Assembly: GCA_902826095.1 (NCBI GenBank) | Contig: CADEDN010000013.1 | Location: forward strand, 23,605-87,604 | Origin: an uncultured Alphaproteobacteria bacterium | Lineage (GTDB): Bacteria; Pseudomonadota; Alphaproteobacteria; Caulobacterales; Parvularculaceae | DNA: 64,000 bases | Direction: 5' to 3' | Shown: positions 16,789 through 26,244 of the stretch, in pieces | How the letters are laid out: the number at the start of each line of letters is the position of its first letter | How positions within the stretch are numbered: position 1 is the first letter of the stretch | Made by a program: the position numbers and the translations under genes | Notes under the pieces: generated by a model | The model's input: only the letters and a program-made list of their open reading frames with translations | The model's database searches: none | What the model was told of the DNA's origin: nothing

Positions 16789-18375
16789 ATGGCTGATTGG
16801 TGGCGAGGCGGCGTGATCTACCAGATCTATCCGCGAAGCTTCTGCGACGCGGATGACGACGGCGTCGGGGACCTTAGAGGCGTCGCATCCAAGCTTGACT
16901 ATCTCGCGTCGCTCGGCGTCGACGGCGTCTGGCTTTCGCCCTTCTTTCGTTCGCCGATGCGGGATTTCGGATACGACGTTTCGGATTATCGCGACATCGA
17001 TCCGGTTTTCGGAACGCTCGCCGATTTCGACGCGCTGCTCGCCGGCGCGCACGCTCGTTCGTTGAAGGTCGTGATCGATCAGGTCTATTCGCACACGTCC
17101 GATCAACATCAGTGGTTCAAGGAAAGCCGCAAGTCGCGCGACAATCCGAAGGCGGACTGGTATGTTTGGGCGGGCGCCAAAGATGACGGCGGGCCGCCTA
17201 ACAACTGGATATCGCTGTTCGGCGGGCAAGCGTGGTCCTGGGACACGCGTCGCCGCCAATACTACATGCACAATTTCCTTGGCGAGCAGCCAGACCTCAA
17301 TTTCCACAATCCGGAGGTCCAGAAGGCGATGCTCGACATCGCGCGATTCTGGCTAGATCGGGGTGTTGATGGTTTTCGCCTTGATGTCGCGAATTTCTAT
17401 TATTGCGACAGGCTGCTTCGCGACAACCCGCCGAAGCGCCAGGGCGGCGGCTTTGCGCGGCCTTATCAGCACCAGCGTCACCTCTACGATCGCTCCCAGC
17501 CCGAAAATCTAGCCTTCATGGCGACGCTTCGGTCGCTTGTCGATGAGTATCCAGATCGGATGACCGTCGCCGAGATCGGCAGCGATTCCTATATACGGCG
17601 CAGCATTGAATATTCATCGCCTGGCCGCCTCCACACCGCTTATAATTTCATGCTGCTCGAAAACGGGCCGTTGACCGCGCGGCTTGTTCGGGGTGCGCTC
17701 GAAGCATGGACGAGCGACGAGGCCTGGCCGAGTTGGTCTTTCTCGAACCATGATGTCGTGCGGGTCAGAACGCGCTGGGGCGGCGACGACGCCGGCGACG
17801 ATTTCACCTTGCTCCTTCTCGGCGTCTTGATGTGTCTTCGGGGCACGATCTTCCTTTATCAGGGCGAGGAGCTCGGTCTTCCGCAGGCTGACGTTCCACC
17901 GGAAAAACTGAAAGATCCGGAAGGCATTCGATTCTGGCCGGACAGTCTCGGTCGGGACGGCTGCCGGACGCCGATTCCCTGGCGCAGCGAGGCGCTGAAC
18001 GCCGGCTTTTCTTCGGTTGAGCCGTGGCTCCCCGTCGATCGGCGGCACGCGCGCCTTGCCGTCGACCGGCAGTCTCGCGATCCGTCCTCGATCCTCAACA
18101 GGACGCGAAATTTCATCGCATTTCGCCAGCGCCATGAAGCGTTGCGTCTGGGCGACATGCGATTTGTCGATGCGCCGGAACCGGTTCTCGCCTTCACGCG
18201 CAATTTAGGGACACAGTCATTGTACTGCGCGTTCAATCTCGGGCCGGACGACGTTCGGCTGGCGCTCCCCGCCGGCGTCGGCGAATTGCTCGGCTATGGA
18301 TTGCCGGCGGCGATTGATGACGCGGTCTTGTCCCTGCCGGCCTATGGCGGGGCGATTTTGGGGCGGCGGACATGA
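16789..18375 (+). CDS. GH13 alpha-glucosidase (oligo-alpha-glucosidase type)
   Basis: This 528-residue GH13 enzyme hydrolyses terminal alpha-glucosidic bonds in maltooligosaccharides. It opens 'WWRGGVIYQIYPRSF', the exo-alpha-glucosidase hallmark, and has the GH13 regions: 'DQVYSHTS', 'GVDGFRLDVANF' (nucleophile Asp199), 'TVAEIG' (acid/base Glu262) and 'FSNHDVVR' (Asp322). No signal peptide is seen, so it should act in the cytoplasm. ATG 16789 follows GGGG; an in-frame GTG at 16765 would add eight residues. The ATGA overlap with the LacI gene makes a two-gene operon. It is about the same size and design as the second alpha-glucosidase at 22627-24285. Confidence 0.9.
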   Translation: MADWWRGGVIYQIYPRSFCDADDDGVGDLRGVASKLDYLASLGVDGVWLSPFFRSPMRDFGYDVSDYRDIDPVFGTLADFDALLAGAHARSLKVVIDQVYSHTSDQHQWFKESRKSRDNPKADWYVWAGAKDDGGPPNNWISLFGGQAWSWDTRRRQYYMHNFLGEQPDLNFHNPEVQKAMLDIARFWLDRGVDGFRLDVANFYYCDRLLRDNPPKRQGGGFARPYQHQRHLYDRSQPENLAFMATLRSLVDEYPDRMTVAEIGSDSYIRRSIEYSSPGRLHTAYNFMLLENGPLTARLVRGALEAWTSDEAWPSWSFSNHDVVRVRTRWGGDDAGDDFTLLLLGVLMCLRGTIFLYQGEELGLPQADVPPEKLKDPEGIRFWPDSLGRDGCRTPIPWRSEALNAGFSSVEPWLPVDRRHARLAVDRQSRDPSSILNRTRNFIAFRQRHEALRLGDMRFVDAPEPVLAFTRNLGTQSLYCAFNLGPDDVRLALPAGVGELLGYGLPAAIDDAVLSLPAYGGAILGRRT

Positions 18376-19418
18376 AAACGGGGCGCCCGGCGACAAGCGA
18401 CGTCTTTCGCGCGCGGACAATGGCTGAAATCGCTGAGATCGCCGGCGTCGCCGAGTCGACGGTTTCGCGCGCGATTGCCGGCAGCAATCGCGTGTCGGCG
18501 GAAACCAAAGAGAGAATTCTCCGACTGATTGACGAGAGCGGGTATCGAATCAACAGCCGGGCGCGAAGCCTCAGAACGCAGGAAACGCGCACGATCGAAG
18601 TCGTGATCGCGATTTCTGAAACGAACCGGCAGCATTTTTCGGACCCGTTCTTCAGCCAGATCATCGCCTCAATCGGCGATTCGCTGGCCGAGAACGGCTA
18701 TGATCTATTGCTGTCGCGCGCTCATCCATGGGGCGAGGGCGCGCTGGCCGACACGCTCGCGGTCAAGCGCGCGGACGGCGTCATCGTCATCGGACAAGGG
18801 CGAAATCCGGAAGCGCTCAACCGTTACGCCGAAAGACATCCCAATGTCATCGTCTGGGGCGCACGAATCCCCGGTCGAAATTACGCCGTCGTCGGCAGCG
18901 ATAACGCGCTTGGAGGCGCGCTCGCCGGCAAACATCTGATCAAGAGCGGACGGCGCCGTCTCGTTTTTCTCGGCGACGTCAATCATGTCGAAGTCGGACT
19001 CCGCCATTTGGGACTTGTTTCGTCACTGACCGGAACCGGCGTCACTTCGGATCAAACACTGATGCTGTCGATGCCGTTCGACAGCGCATCCGCGTATGAA
19101 ACGACCCGTCGATTGTTTGAGGGCGGCGCGCGCCACGACGCGATTTTCGCCGCTAGCGACCTAATGGCGATCGCTGCGATTCGCGCGCTTTCCGATCTCG
19201 GCGTTCGCGTTCCGGAAGATGTGGCGGTGATCGGCTATGACGACATCGCCCTTGCGGAATATGTGACCCCCGGTTTGACGACCGTCAGGCAGGATACGGC
19301 CGCCGGGGGAAGGGCCCTCGTCGAGAGCGTTCTCTCGGTTCTCGGCGGTCGAGCGCCGACGGATGTCACTTTGCCGACCGAACTCGTCGTTCGGCAGTCA
19401 TGCGGCGCAAGAAAATAG
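18372..19418 (+). CDS. LacI-family transcriptional regulator of the alpha-glucan locus
   Basis: The 348-residue repressor has an N-terminal helix-turn-helix ('MAEIAEIAGVAESTVSRAI', residues 17-35), a hinge ('GYRINSRARSL') and a periplasmic-binding-like sugar domain with 'DPFFSQII', 'ADGVIVIG', 'AIFAASDLMAIAAIRAL' and 'VAVIGYDDIALAEYVTPGLTTVRQD'. It overlaps the alpha-glucosidase gene by ATGA. The likely effector is maltose or a related glucoside, inferred from its neighbours. Candidate sites are the GCAA-N4-TTGC palindromes at 16713 and 19495, one on each side of its operon. Confidence 0.93.
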   Translation: MKTGRPATSDVFRARTMAEIAEIAGVAESTVSRAIAGSNRVSAETKERILRLIDESGYRINSRARSLRTQETRTIEVVIAISETNRQHFSDPFFSQIIASIGDSLAENGYDLLLSRAHPWGEGALADTLAVKRADGVIVIGQGRNPEALNRYAERHPNVIVWGARIPGRNYAVVGSDNALGGALAGKHLIKSGRRRLVFLGDVNHVEVGLRHLGLVSSLTGTGVTSDQTLMLSMPFDSASAYETTRRLFEGGARHDAIFAASDLMAIAAIRALSDLGVRVPEDVAVIGYDDIALAEYVTPGLTTVRQDTAAGGRALVESVLSVLGGRAPTDVTLPTELVVRQSCGARK

Positions 19419-19432
19419 CCTCTTCTTGCGCA

Positions 19433-19509
19433 ATCTTGCGCAATCGCCGTTGCTCTCTTGCATCAACTTGGCCGATTCTATCGGAATGGCGTGCGCAATC
19501 AATTGCGCA
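19433..19509. promoter_or_regulatory. Cluster of TTGCGCAA palindromes upstream of the TonB receptor
   Basis: The 165-bp gap before the receptor gene holds two TTGCGCAA palindromes 10 bp apart (about 19435-19453) and the perfect 18-bp inverted repeat TGCGCAAT-CA-ATTGCGCA (19492-19509). The core GCAA-N4-TTGC (19495-19506) matches the arrangement at 16713. These are candidate operators for the adjacent LacI protein; binding is inferred. Confidence 0.5.
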
Positions 19510-19583
19510 TCGACGCAGCGCGCGCCACAGTCGGCGAGGGAAACAATGCGTCGCCGTCTCCGCGGCGGGCGAGGGAGGTAGAA

Positions 19584-21884
19584 ATGCTCACGGTACGGAA
19601 AGGCTGGACCAAATTGGCGACGCATCAGGCGTTGGCGCAAGCTTTGATGCTTGGCGCGGCGGCGGCGGCGTTGACTGCGGGTGCGGCGAACGCCCAGCAG
19701 GCGGCCGCCGATGAACCGGTCGACGAAATTGTCGTGATCGGCACGCCGGGCGGCGCCGGCGCCGATCGTCAGGACGCGAGCTTCGCGGTCACGACGATCA
19801 ATGCGGAAGCGATCGAGCAATTTTCGCCGCAAAGCACGGCCGATCTGCTCAAGAACATTCCCGGCGTTTGGGTCGAGAGTTCCGGCGGCGTCGCCGGCGC
19901 CAACATCGACGTGCGCGGCCTTCCCGGCGGCGGCGACGCGCCGTTCGTCACGCTCGCGATCAACGGCTCGCCGCTATACGGCACGGAGATGCTGTCATTT
20001 TTCGAGCAAAGCTCGATCTTCCGGATTGATGAAACGATCGCCGGCGTCGAAGGCCTTCGCGGCGGCCCGAACTCCGTCTTTGGTAAGGGCGAGCCCGGCC
20101 TGACCGTCAACTTCAATCTCAAGGAAGGCGGCGATGAGGCTGAAGGCCGCGTCAAATACACTACATCCGATTACGGGTCGCATCGTTTCGACGCCGTCGT
20201 CAGCGGGCCGCTGGGCAATGAATTCTACGGCATGGTCGGCGGCTATTGGCGCGGGTCGGACGGCATTCGCGACACAGAATTCAGATCGGAGGAGGGGTTT
20301 CAGCTCACCGCTAATCTCACGAAGCGTTTCGAACTGGGAAAGATCAACGTTTTCGGCCGTTACACCGATGATCATGGGCAATGGGTGCTGCCGATGGCGC
20401 TCAATTCCGGCAATGATCTCGGCGAGTTCGCCCAGCTTGGGAACGCAACGCGATTCCGGACGTTGCAGGTCGATTCCGCCGGCGCGACAGAGGATTTCGA
20501 CTTCGCCGACGGCCGCGGCTGGGAGGGAATCGTCACCGGCGGAAGCGGCGAGTATGAATTCGGCGGGGGATTCGTCATCCGCGACCGCTTCACCTACATG
20601 AACGGCGACGCCGACACGTTCGGTCTCGTGCCGTCTGGCGGCGCGGTGACGGCGGCGGCGCTCAGCACGGTCATCGGCGGTCCCGTGACGACTGCGAGCG
20701 GTCAAACGCTCGGCGCAGGCGACTTCGTTCAGACCTATGGACACTGGGTCGTCAAGAAGGACCTTGAAGCGCTGATCAACGACCTCAGCATCAACAAGAA
20801 TTTCTTCGACTCTCACGACGTGACGGTCGGGTATTATCGCGCAAAATGGTCCTCGAAAGATTTCTGGCTGCTCGGCAATCCGATACCGGTTCACAACACG
20901 CAGAACGGCGAGGCGCTTGACGCCGCGATCACGCCGGCGGATATCGCGGCCGCGGGCGGCGACGCGGGATTTCTGTTCGGCCTCGATTCGGACGGCGATG
21001 CGCGCGCCGAGGCGATCTACGCCGCCGATTCCTGGCAGGTGACCGACCGGCTCCGGCTTGATCTCGGCGGTCGGCACGAATGGATCCATATCGATTATCT
21101 CGTCGACTTCAGCGCCGGCGGAACAAGCTTCGCCGACGGCGTGCTGGACGCATCGAACAATGTTTCGGGCAGCGAATGGGCTTACACATTCGCCGGAAAT
21201 TACGACTTCACGGACGATTTCGGCGCCTTCGCCCGCTACACAAAGGGCTTCCTATTCCCGCATTTCGACGACATTCGCGAAGGAAGGCCTAATGTCGACG
21301 GCGTCAAGCAATGGGAAGGCGGCCTAAAATACGCCGGCGAATGGCTGCGGCTCTATGCGACGTTTTTCTACAACAAGAACGACGCGTTCCAGTCGGTGGT
21401 CGGCAGCACAATTCCCGCGACGGCGTTCAAGACGCGGTCCTACGGCGTCGAACTTGACGGAACGATCGACTATGAGGGGTTTTCAATGAACGTCATCGCG
21501 ACGGTCCAGGACCCTGAAATCACCGATTCGACGACGGCGAGCGATGTTGGAAACCAGGTTCTGCGCCAGCCGAAATTCCAGGCGCGGATTTCTCCCGCCT
21601 ACACGCTGGAGGCCGGATCGTTTGAGGCGACCTTGTACGGCGCGGTGAGTTTCGTCGGCGACCGCTTCGGCGACAACGGCAATGTCGTGGAACTTGATTC
21701 TTACACCAAAGTGGATCTCGGCATACAGGCGCTGCATCAATCGGGACTGTTCGTCCAGGTGCACGCAGACAATCTCAACGACTCGGAAGGCCTGACGGAA
21801 GGCGATCCGCGCAATCCGACAGCGCCCAACGGCCGCCCGATTTTCGGACGGTCGATTTTGTTCAGCGTCGGGTATGATTTTTGA
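19584..21884 (+). CDS. TonB-dependent outer-membrane receptor, probable glucan/oligosaccharide porin
   Basis: The 766-residue protein is a gated outer-membrane beta-barrel driven by TonB. A signal peptide ends near 'GAANAQQ' (about residue 38). The TonB box region is 'VDEIVVIG', the plug holds 'STADLLKNIPGVWVES' and 'NIDVRGLPGG', and the barrel ends in the classical terminal Phe ('FSVGYDF'). ATG 19584 is preferred because GGGAGG lies just before it and the signal peptide begins there. It follows the LacI gene and its upstream region holds candidate operators. No SusD homologue is nearby, as is usual in Proteobacteria. The substrate is inferred. Confidence 0.9.
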   Translation: MLTVRKGWTKLATHQALAQALMLGAAAAALTAGAANAQQAAADEPVDEIVVIGTPGGAGADRQDASFAVTTINAEAIEQFSPQSTADLLKNIPGVWVESSGGVAGANIDVRGLPGGGDAPFVTLAINGSPLYGTEMLSFFEQSSIFRIDETIAGVEGLRGGPNSVFGKGEPGLTVNFNLKEGGDEAEGRVKYTTSDYGSHRFDAVVSGPLGNEFYGMVGGYWRGSDGIRDTEFRSEEGFQLTANLTKRFELGKINVFGRYTDDHGQWVLPMALNSGNDLGEFAQLGNATRFRTLQVDSAGATEDFDFADGRGWEGIVTGGSGEYEFGGGFVIRDRFTYMNGDADTFGLVPSGGAVTAAALSTVIGGPVTTASGQTLGAGDFVQTYGHWVVKKDLEALINDLSINKNFFDSHDVTVGYYRAKWSSKDFWLLGNPIPVHNTQNGEALDAAITPADIAAAGGDAGFLFGLDSDGDARAEAIYAADSWQVTDRLRLDLGGRHEWIHIDYLVDFSAGGTSFADGVLDASNNVSGSEWAYTFAGNYDFTDDFGAFARYTKGFLFPHFDDIREGRPNVDGVKQWEGGLKYAGEWLRLYATFFYNKNDAFQSVVGSTIPATAFKTRSYGVELDGTIDYEGFSMNVIATVQDPEITDSTTASDVGNQVLRQPKFQARISPAYTLEAGSFEATLYGAVSFVGDRFGDNGNVVELDSYTKVDLGIQALHQSGLFVQVHADNLNDSEGLTEGDPRNPTAPNGRPIFGRSILFSVGYDF

Positions 21885-21948
21885 GTTTGCGTCGAGCGGG
21901 CGCGATCCGGGTCCCTCCCTCCGGCCTTGTCCGATTGACGTTGTCAGA

Positions 21949-21977
21949 GCCGCTGGAGGCCTCCTCCAGCGGCTTTT
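21949..21977 (+). terminator. Rho-independent terminator after the TonB receptor
   Basis: A perfect 11-bp stem (GCCGCTGGAGG / CCTCCAGCGGC, 3-nt loop) is followed by TTTT. It lies 65 bp after the receptor stop. Confidence 0.88.
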
Positions 21978-22022
21978 GTTCGCCGCGATCCGGTCGTCCA
22001 ACTTTTTTTTGGCGCCGGATTG

Positions 22023-22325
22023 TCACCATCGAACGGTTTCGCATGCGTCCGGCGGCGCGCTCGGGAACTTCATTGTCTGCTTCAGCCTTTTGTCGATGCA
22101 CGATCCGAGCCTGTCGATGTCGACCGGTTTGGACAGATTGTCCTCCATTCCAGCTGCAAGGACGTCATGACTGTCGAACACATCGCTTCCTCGCGCATTC
22201 ACTGACGAAGCGAGCGCAGGCAACTCGGTTACGGATGCGATCCGCGCCGCCAACGCCTGATTGTCGACGATCGGCTCGGCGTGAACGCCGAGAAGCCGGT
22301 GTGACAGCATTAGAGCGGGTTGCAA
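22023..22325 (-). pseudogene. Response-regulator receiver-domain remnant
   Basis: A minus-strand open stretch of about 100 codons contains 'VLAAGMEDNLSKPVDIDRL', which is the alpha4-beta5-alpha5 end of a receiver domain with the conserved Lys-Pro. Upstream residues only loosely resemble the start of such a domain, and no phospho-acceptor Asp context, kinase part or output domain is present. It looks like the tail of a decayed hybrid sensor kinase or response regulator. The remaining sequence between the TonB receptor and the next gene (21978-22626) has no recognisable gene. Confidence 0.5.
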
Positions 22326-22372
22326 AAAAGTGGTTGCCGGTTTTTTGCAGAATCACGCGATAAAACAAGAAA
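22312..22372. repeat. Palindromic repeat with TGCAAAAAA / TTTTTTGCA arms
   Basis: An inverted repeat of 9 bp (TGCAAAAAA at 22321-22329, TTTTTTGCA at 22341-22349) with an 11-nt loop lies in a gene-free stretch. The wording 'GCAAAAAAGTGG...CCGGTTTTTTGC' resembles a dispersed intergenic palindrome I recall from many alphaproteobacteria. It overlaps the upstream end of the receiver-domain remnant. Confidence 0.5.
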
Positions 22373-22626
22373 CTGGCGCGAAACGTCGATTCAGGATTTT
22401 TGCGTTTCTCGCTCATCGTTCTGAGCGACTTGGCCGACCAATCGACAATTGTTGTTCGAGCCCGGCCGGCGAATTCAAGATGAGCGGCGGCTCATGCTAT
22501 CGAATGCTTGCGCGTCGATGGGACGCGGTGTCCGGCTCAGCGCCTAATTCATCCGATCGAAATGGTCGAAGCCGCAGACCGCGTTGTTGGCGGAAAGTCC
22601 GGAGGTCTTGCGGCGCATGACGGCGA

Positions 22627-24285
22627 TTATCGAATGACCCGCGCGAGATAGCCGGTGAGCGCGGGCAGCGTTTCCGGCGGCGGCGATCCATCGTGGCCGG
22701 CGCCGAGCGCGGCGAGAACCGACATGCCTGGGCCCCCCTCTGCTTTCCATGAGGTTTCCGCTTCACCGATGTTGAACGCGCACAAGACGCGTTCCCCATC
22801 GAATCGGCGCGAAAACGCGATGACGCCGTCAGGCGCCTCCTCAAACGAGATCGATCCATAGCGGAGCGCCGCGCTGTTTCGACGAACGGCGATCAACTTC
22901 CTGACAAAATGCAGCACCGACCATTGATTGGCTTCCTGCATGTCGACGGCGAGATCGGCATGACGCGGATCGATCGGCAGCCAGGGCTTGCCGCTCGAGA
23001 AGCCTGCGTGAAGTTCGCCGCGCCGCCACGGGATGGGCGTGCGCGCGCCGTCGCGACCGAGCGTCAGGGGCCAGTTCGCGATCGCCTCAGGGTCTTGCAG
23101 AGCGTCGAACGGCACTTCGGCCTGCGGCAAGCCGAGTTCGTCGCCCTGATAAATGAAGACATTGCCGCGCAGGGAAAGCAACAGCATGAGGTAGAGGCGC
23201 GCGGCGCGATCGCGATCTTCTTCCCGCGCCCAGCGGCTGACGGCGCGCGGCGCGTCATGATTTGAAAACGCCCAAGACGGCCATCCCTCGTCAGGCGCGC
23301 CGCTCCAGGCGTTCAGCGATTTTTCTGTCTGCGCGGCGGTCAGTTTATCCGCATACAGAAAATCGAAACTGTAGGCGGAATTTAGCCGTTTGCCGCTCGC
23401 GGTGAAGGCCTTCATTTCGTCGAGCGGATCGGGCCCTCCGATTTCCGCAACCGTGAACACGCTTTGATATTCGTTCAATACGGCGCGCATACGCTCAAGG
23501 AACGCTGCAATTCCAGGATGCGACATGTTGTATTTGTGAAGCTGGTAATCGAACGGGCGCGTCAGTTTTCGTCCATCGCGCGGCGCGGGCGGATTGTCCC
23601 TTAGTTCGGGATCGTGCATCGAGAAATTGAGCGCGTCGAGGCGGAAGCCGTCGACGCCGCGATCGAGCCAGAAACGGGCCACCTTGAGAATGGCTTCCTG
23701 CACGTCACGCTTGTGCAGATTGAGATCCGGCTGGCTCGAAAGAAAATTGTGAAAATAATATTGTCGCCGTCGACTGTCCCATGTCCAGGCCGGGCCGCCG
23801 AAGACGGACTGCCAGTTGTTCGGCGGGGAGCCGTCGACCTTCGGGTCGGCCCAGACATACCAGTCGGCTTTCGCGTTGGCGCGGTCGCGCCGGCTTGCTT
23901 CAAACCAGGCGTGCAGATCCGAGGTGTGCGAATAGACCTGGTCGATAATGACCTTGAGGCCTAGTCCGTGCGCCTTCGCAACGAGCGCGTCGAAGTCGGC
24001 GAGCGTTCCGAAAGTCGGGTCGACATCGCAAAAATCCGCTACGTCGTAGCCGAAGTCGCGCATCGGCGAGGTGAAGAAGGGCGACAGCCACACGCCGTCG
24101 GCGCCGAGATTGGCGACATGGTCGAGCCCATCGATGACGCCTCTGAGGTCGCCGACGCCGTCGCCATTCGAATCCTTGAAGCTGCGCGGATAGATCTGAT
24201 AGATCGTCGCCCCGCGCCACCATTCAGCGTTGGCCGACGTCGCCGGCGCGGCGGCTAAGGCATGGCTCGATTCTCCCGGCGTCAT
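22627..24285 (-). CDS. GH13 alpha-glucosidase, second copy
   Basis: This 552-residue enzyme is a second oligo-alpha-glucosidase of the GH13 family, with 'EWWRGATIYQIYPRSF' after a short Ala-rich N-terminus, 'DQVYSHTSDLHAW', 'GVDGFRLDALNF' (nucleophile Asp217), 'TVAEIGG' and 'FSNHDAPR'. It closely parallels the enzyme at 16789. No signal peptide is evident, so cytoplasmic action is expected. ATG 24285 makes an ATGA overlap with the stop of the upstream secreted amylase, so both are one operon. Two similar exo-glucosidases in one locus may differ in chain length or bond preference. Confidence 0.9.
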   Translation of the reverse strand: MTPGESSHALAAAPATSANAEWWRGATIYQIYPRSFKDSNGDGVGDLRGVIDGLDHVANLGADGVWLSPFFTSPMRDFGYDVADFCDVDPTFGTLADFDALVAKAHGLGLKVIIDQVYSHTSDLHAWFEASRRDRANAKADWYVWADPKVDGSPPNNWQSVFGGPAWTWDSRRRQYYFHNFLSSQPDLNLHKRDVQEAILKVARFWLDRGVDGFRLDALNFSMHDPELRDNPPAPRDGRKLTRPFDYQLHKYNMSHPGIAAFLERMRAVLNEYQSVFTVAEIGGPDPLDEMKAFTASGKRLNSAYSFDFLYADKLTAAQTEKSLNAWSGAPDEGWPSWAFSNHDAPRAVSRWAREEDRDRAARLYLMLLLSLRGNVFIYQGDELGLPQAEVPFDALQDPEAIANWPLTLGRDGARTPIPWRRGELHAGFSSGKPWLPIDPRHADLAVDMQEANQWSVLHFVRKLIAVRRNSAALRYGSISFEEAPDGVIAFSRRFDGERVLCAFNIGEAETSWKAEGGPGMSVLAALGAGHDGSPPPETLPALTGYLARVIR

Positions 24286-26162
24286 TCGGTCTCTTTCCAC
24301 TTGTTCGACTGGCAGGCGCTGAACCCGAAGGCGGGCACGGTCACAACGACGCTGCCTGGCGCCGCGGATCGCTTCGCGCAAGAACCGACCGCCTGCGTCC
24401 ATGACTCCGAGCGCGGATCAATAGCGATCGCAAGGGTTCGCGGTATATTGGAGGCGTTGAAGGCGACGAGGAACTCGCCGCCTTCGGGAACAAGCCGCGA
24501 AACGGCGAAGACGCCGCCGTCTGTTTCCGCCGCTCGCACGATCTGAGGGCCGCGGCGGAGAGCTTCATGTTTTCTGTAAATGGCCGACATCTTCGCGATG
24601 AACCGGTAGAGCGGATGTTTCCGGTCGAAATTCGACGCGGCGGTCGTCGCATCAGTGCCGACGAGGTCATTGTCGTTATAGGAGGCGACTTGGCTCGGGA
24701 ACATATCCTCGCGCGCCGCCTGATCGCCGCCGTCGCCGTTGAAGCCCTGTTCGTCGCCGGCGTAAATCACAGGCACGCCGCGCAGGAAAAACAACATCGC
24801 ATGTGCGAGCTTAAGCCGCCCGAGTTTCTCCGCGTCGCCGGCGCCCGGATGCTTCTGGGTGATGGAAGTCGCAAGGCGGCCCAAGTCATGATTGCTGATG
24901 AAGACCGGCATGCGGCGAGCCGCCTCTTCGCCGCCTTCATAAAGCGCATCGGCTTCGAAGAGCTCCGCGAGTCGCTGCGTCGGGGCGCCGTTGACGACGA
25001 CATCCTGAACGGCGGACTGGAACGCAAAGTCGAGAACATGAGGCAGCTTGTCGACGCGCGTGTGCCGCGCCAGACCGGCGGCAGTTGGGTTGTAAGCCTC
25101 TCCAAAAATATAGAAGTCGTCGACGCCAGCGGCTTTTGCGCGTTCAAGCATCGCCGCCGAAAAGGCCGCCCAGAATTCCGGCGCGACATGCTTTGCGGTG
25201 TCAATGCGAAAGCCGTCGATGCGGTATTTCTCGATCCAGTCGCCGTAAATCTCGATGAAACCCTCAAGCACGCGCGGATCTTCCGTGAGCAGGTCGTCAA
25301 GCCCGCTGAAATCGCCATAAAGCGCGCTTTCGCCCACCCAGTCTGAATCGCCGCGGTTGTGATAAAAGCGCGGATCATTGAGCCACGCGGGCGTCTTGGC
25401 GTTTTCTTCGCCAGCCGGCGTGAAGGGCGTGTAAGCGTAGTCGGCGCGCGTCAGTTTCTCGAAGTTTTCAACGGTCTGGAACGGCGGGCGGTCGCCGAGA
25501 AATCCTTCATTGATGCGCGCGCCGGAAACGGGGCCGCGCGTTGAATAGGGATAGTCCGCCTTGCTGCGGTAAGGGCAACCTCCGACGGGCTTGTCGGCGC
25601 CGGCATAGTCAGGGTCGTGACATTCGCGGAGCCTGATCACGTCGGCGGTGTGGTTGGTGATGATGTCGAGATAGACCTTGATGCCCCGCTTGTGCGCCGC
25701 CTCGACAAAGGCGCGCAAGTCATCGTTCGAGCCGTAATGCGGATCGACGCGTGTGAAGTCGGTGATCCAATAGCCATGATAGCCGGCGGACTCATCGCCC
25801 GCAGGGCCTTGCACCGGCTTGTTCTTGTAAATCGGTCCGAGCCAGATCGCCGTTGCGCCAAGGCCCTCAATGTAATCGAGCCGCGAAATCAGGCCTTTCA
25901 GGTCGCCGCCATGAAAAAAGCCCTTATGGGTCGGATCAAAGCCCGTTTGCAGCCGGTCGCCGTCGACACCGCCGCGATCGTTGGAAGGATCGCCATTCTC
26001 GAACCGGTCTGGAAGAAGGAAATAGATGATGTCATCCTCGACACCGCGCCGGTCCGGCCCGGTTGCGACTGCGGCCGACGACTGCGCCGTCGCTGCGAAA
26101 TTGAGGCACAACGCGCAGGCGCTTGCGAATAGCGCATGGCGAACGGATGGTTTGGCTCGCAT
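24282..26162 (-). CDS. Secreted GH13 alpha-amylase-family enzyme
   Basis: The 626-residue enzyme has a cleavable signal peptide (residues 1 to about 31, 'ALCLNFAATAQSSA') and so acts in the periplasm or outside. GH13 regions are 'DIITNHTADV', 'YRIDGFRIDTAKH' (nucleophile Asp321), 'FYIFGEAYN' (Glu355) and 'FISNHDLGR' (Asp426). The opening 'DDIIYFLLPDRFENGD' resembles secreted amylases and cyclomaltodextrinase-like enzymes. A C-terminal beta domain ends with a Cys-containing segment. It probably shortens glucans before uptake or cleaves oligomers in the periplasm. The upstream region has the TTGCAATATTTTACATT site (26228-26244). Confidence 0.9.
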   Translation of the reverse strand: MRAKPSVRHALFASACALCLNFAATAQSSAAVATGPDRRGVEDDIIYFLLPDRFENGDPSNDRGGVDGDRLQTGFDPTHKGFFHGGDLKGLISRLDYIEGLGATAIWLGPIYKNKPVQGPAGDESAGYHGYWITDFTRVDPHYGSNDDLRAFVEAAHKRGIKVYLDIITNHTADVIRLRECHDPDYAGADKPVGGCPYRSKADYPYSTRGPVSGARINEGFLGDRPPFQTVENFEKLTRADYAYTPFTPAGEENAKTPAWLNDPRFYHNRGDSDWVGESALYGDFSGLDDLLTEDPRVLEGFIEIYGDWIEKYRIDGFRIDTAKHVAPEFWAAFSAAMLERAKAAGVDDFYIFGEAYNPTAAGLARHTRVDKLPHVLDFAFQSAVQDVVVNGAPTQRLAELFEADALYEGGEEAARRMPVFISNHDLGRLATSITQKHPGAGDAEKLGRLKLAHAMLFFLRGVPVIYAGDEQGFNGDGGDQAAREDMFPSQVASYNDNDLVGTDATTAASNFDRKHPLYRFIAKMSAIYRKHEALRRGPQIVRAAETDGGVFAVSRLVPEGGEFLVAFNASNIPRTLAIAIDPRSESWTQAVGSCAKRSAAPGSVVVTVPAFGFSACQSNKWKETE

Positions 26163-26227
26163 TGCTGTTTCCTTCCCCGGCCCCGGATTCGACCCGCTTA
26201 TCGAATAGTGCCAAATGGCCCAACAAT

Positions 26228-26244
26228 TTGCAATATTTTACATT
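26228..26244. promoter_or_regulatory. Shared site TTGCAATATTTTACATT in the amylase/halogenase divergent region
   Basis: The 360-bp gap between the secreted amylase (minus) and the first halogenase (plus) contains this AT-rich near-palindrome 66 bp from the amylase start. Nearly the same 17 bp recur upstream of the GH97 gene (35229), and a perfect palindromic form lies upstream of the lipoprotein amylase (35077). The remainder of the gap shows no gene. Confidence 0.55.
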
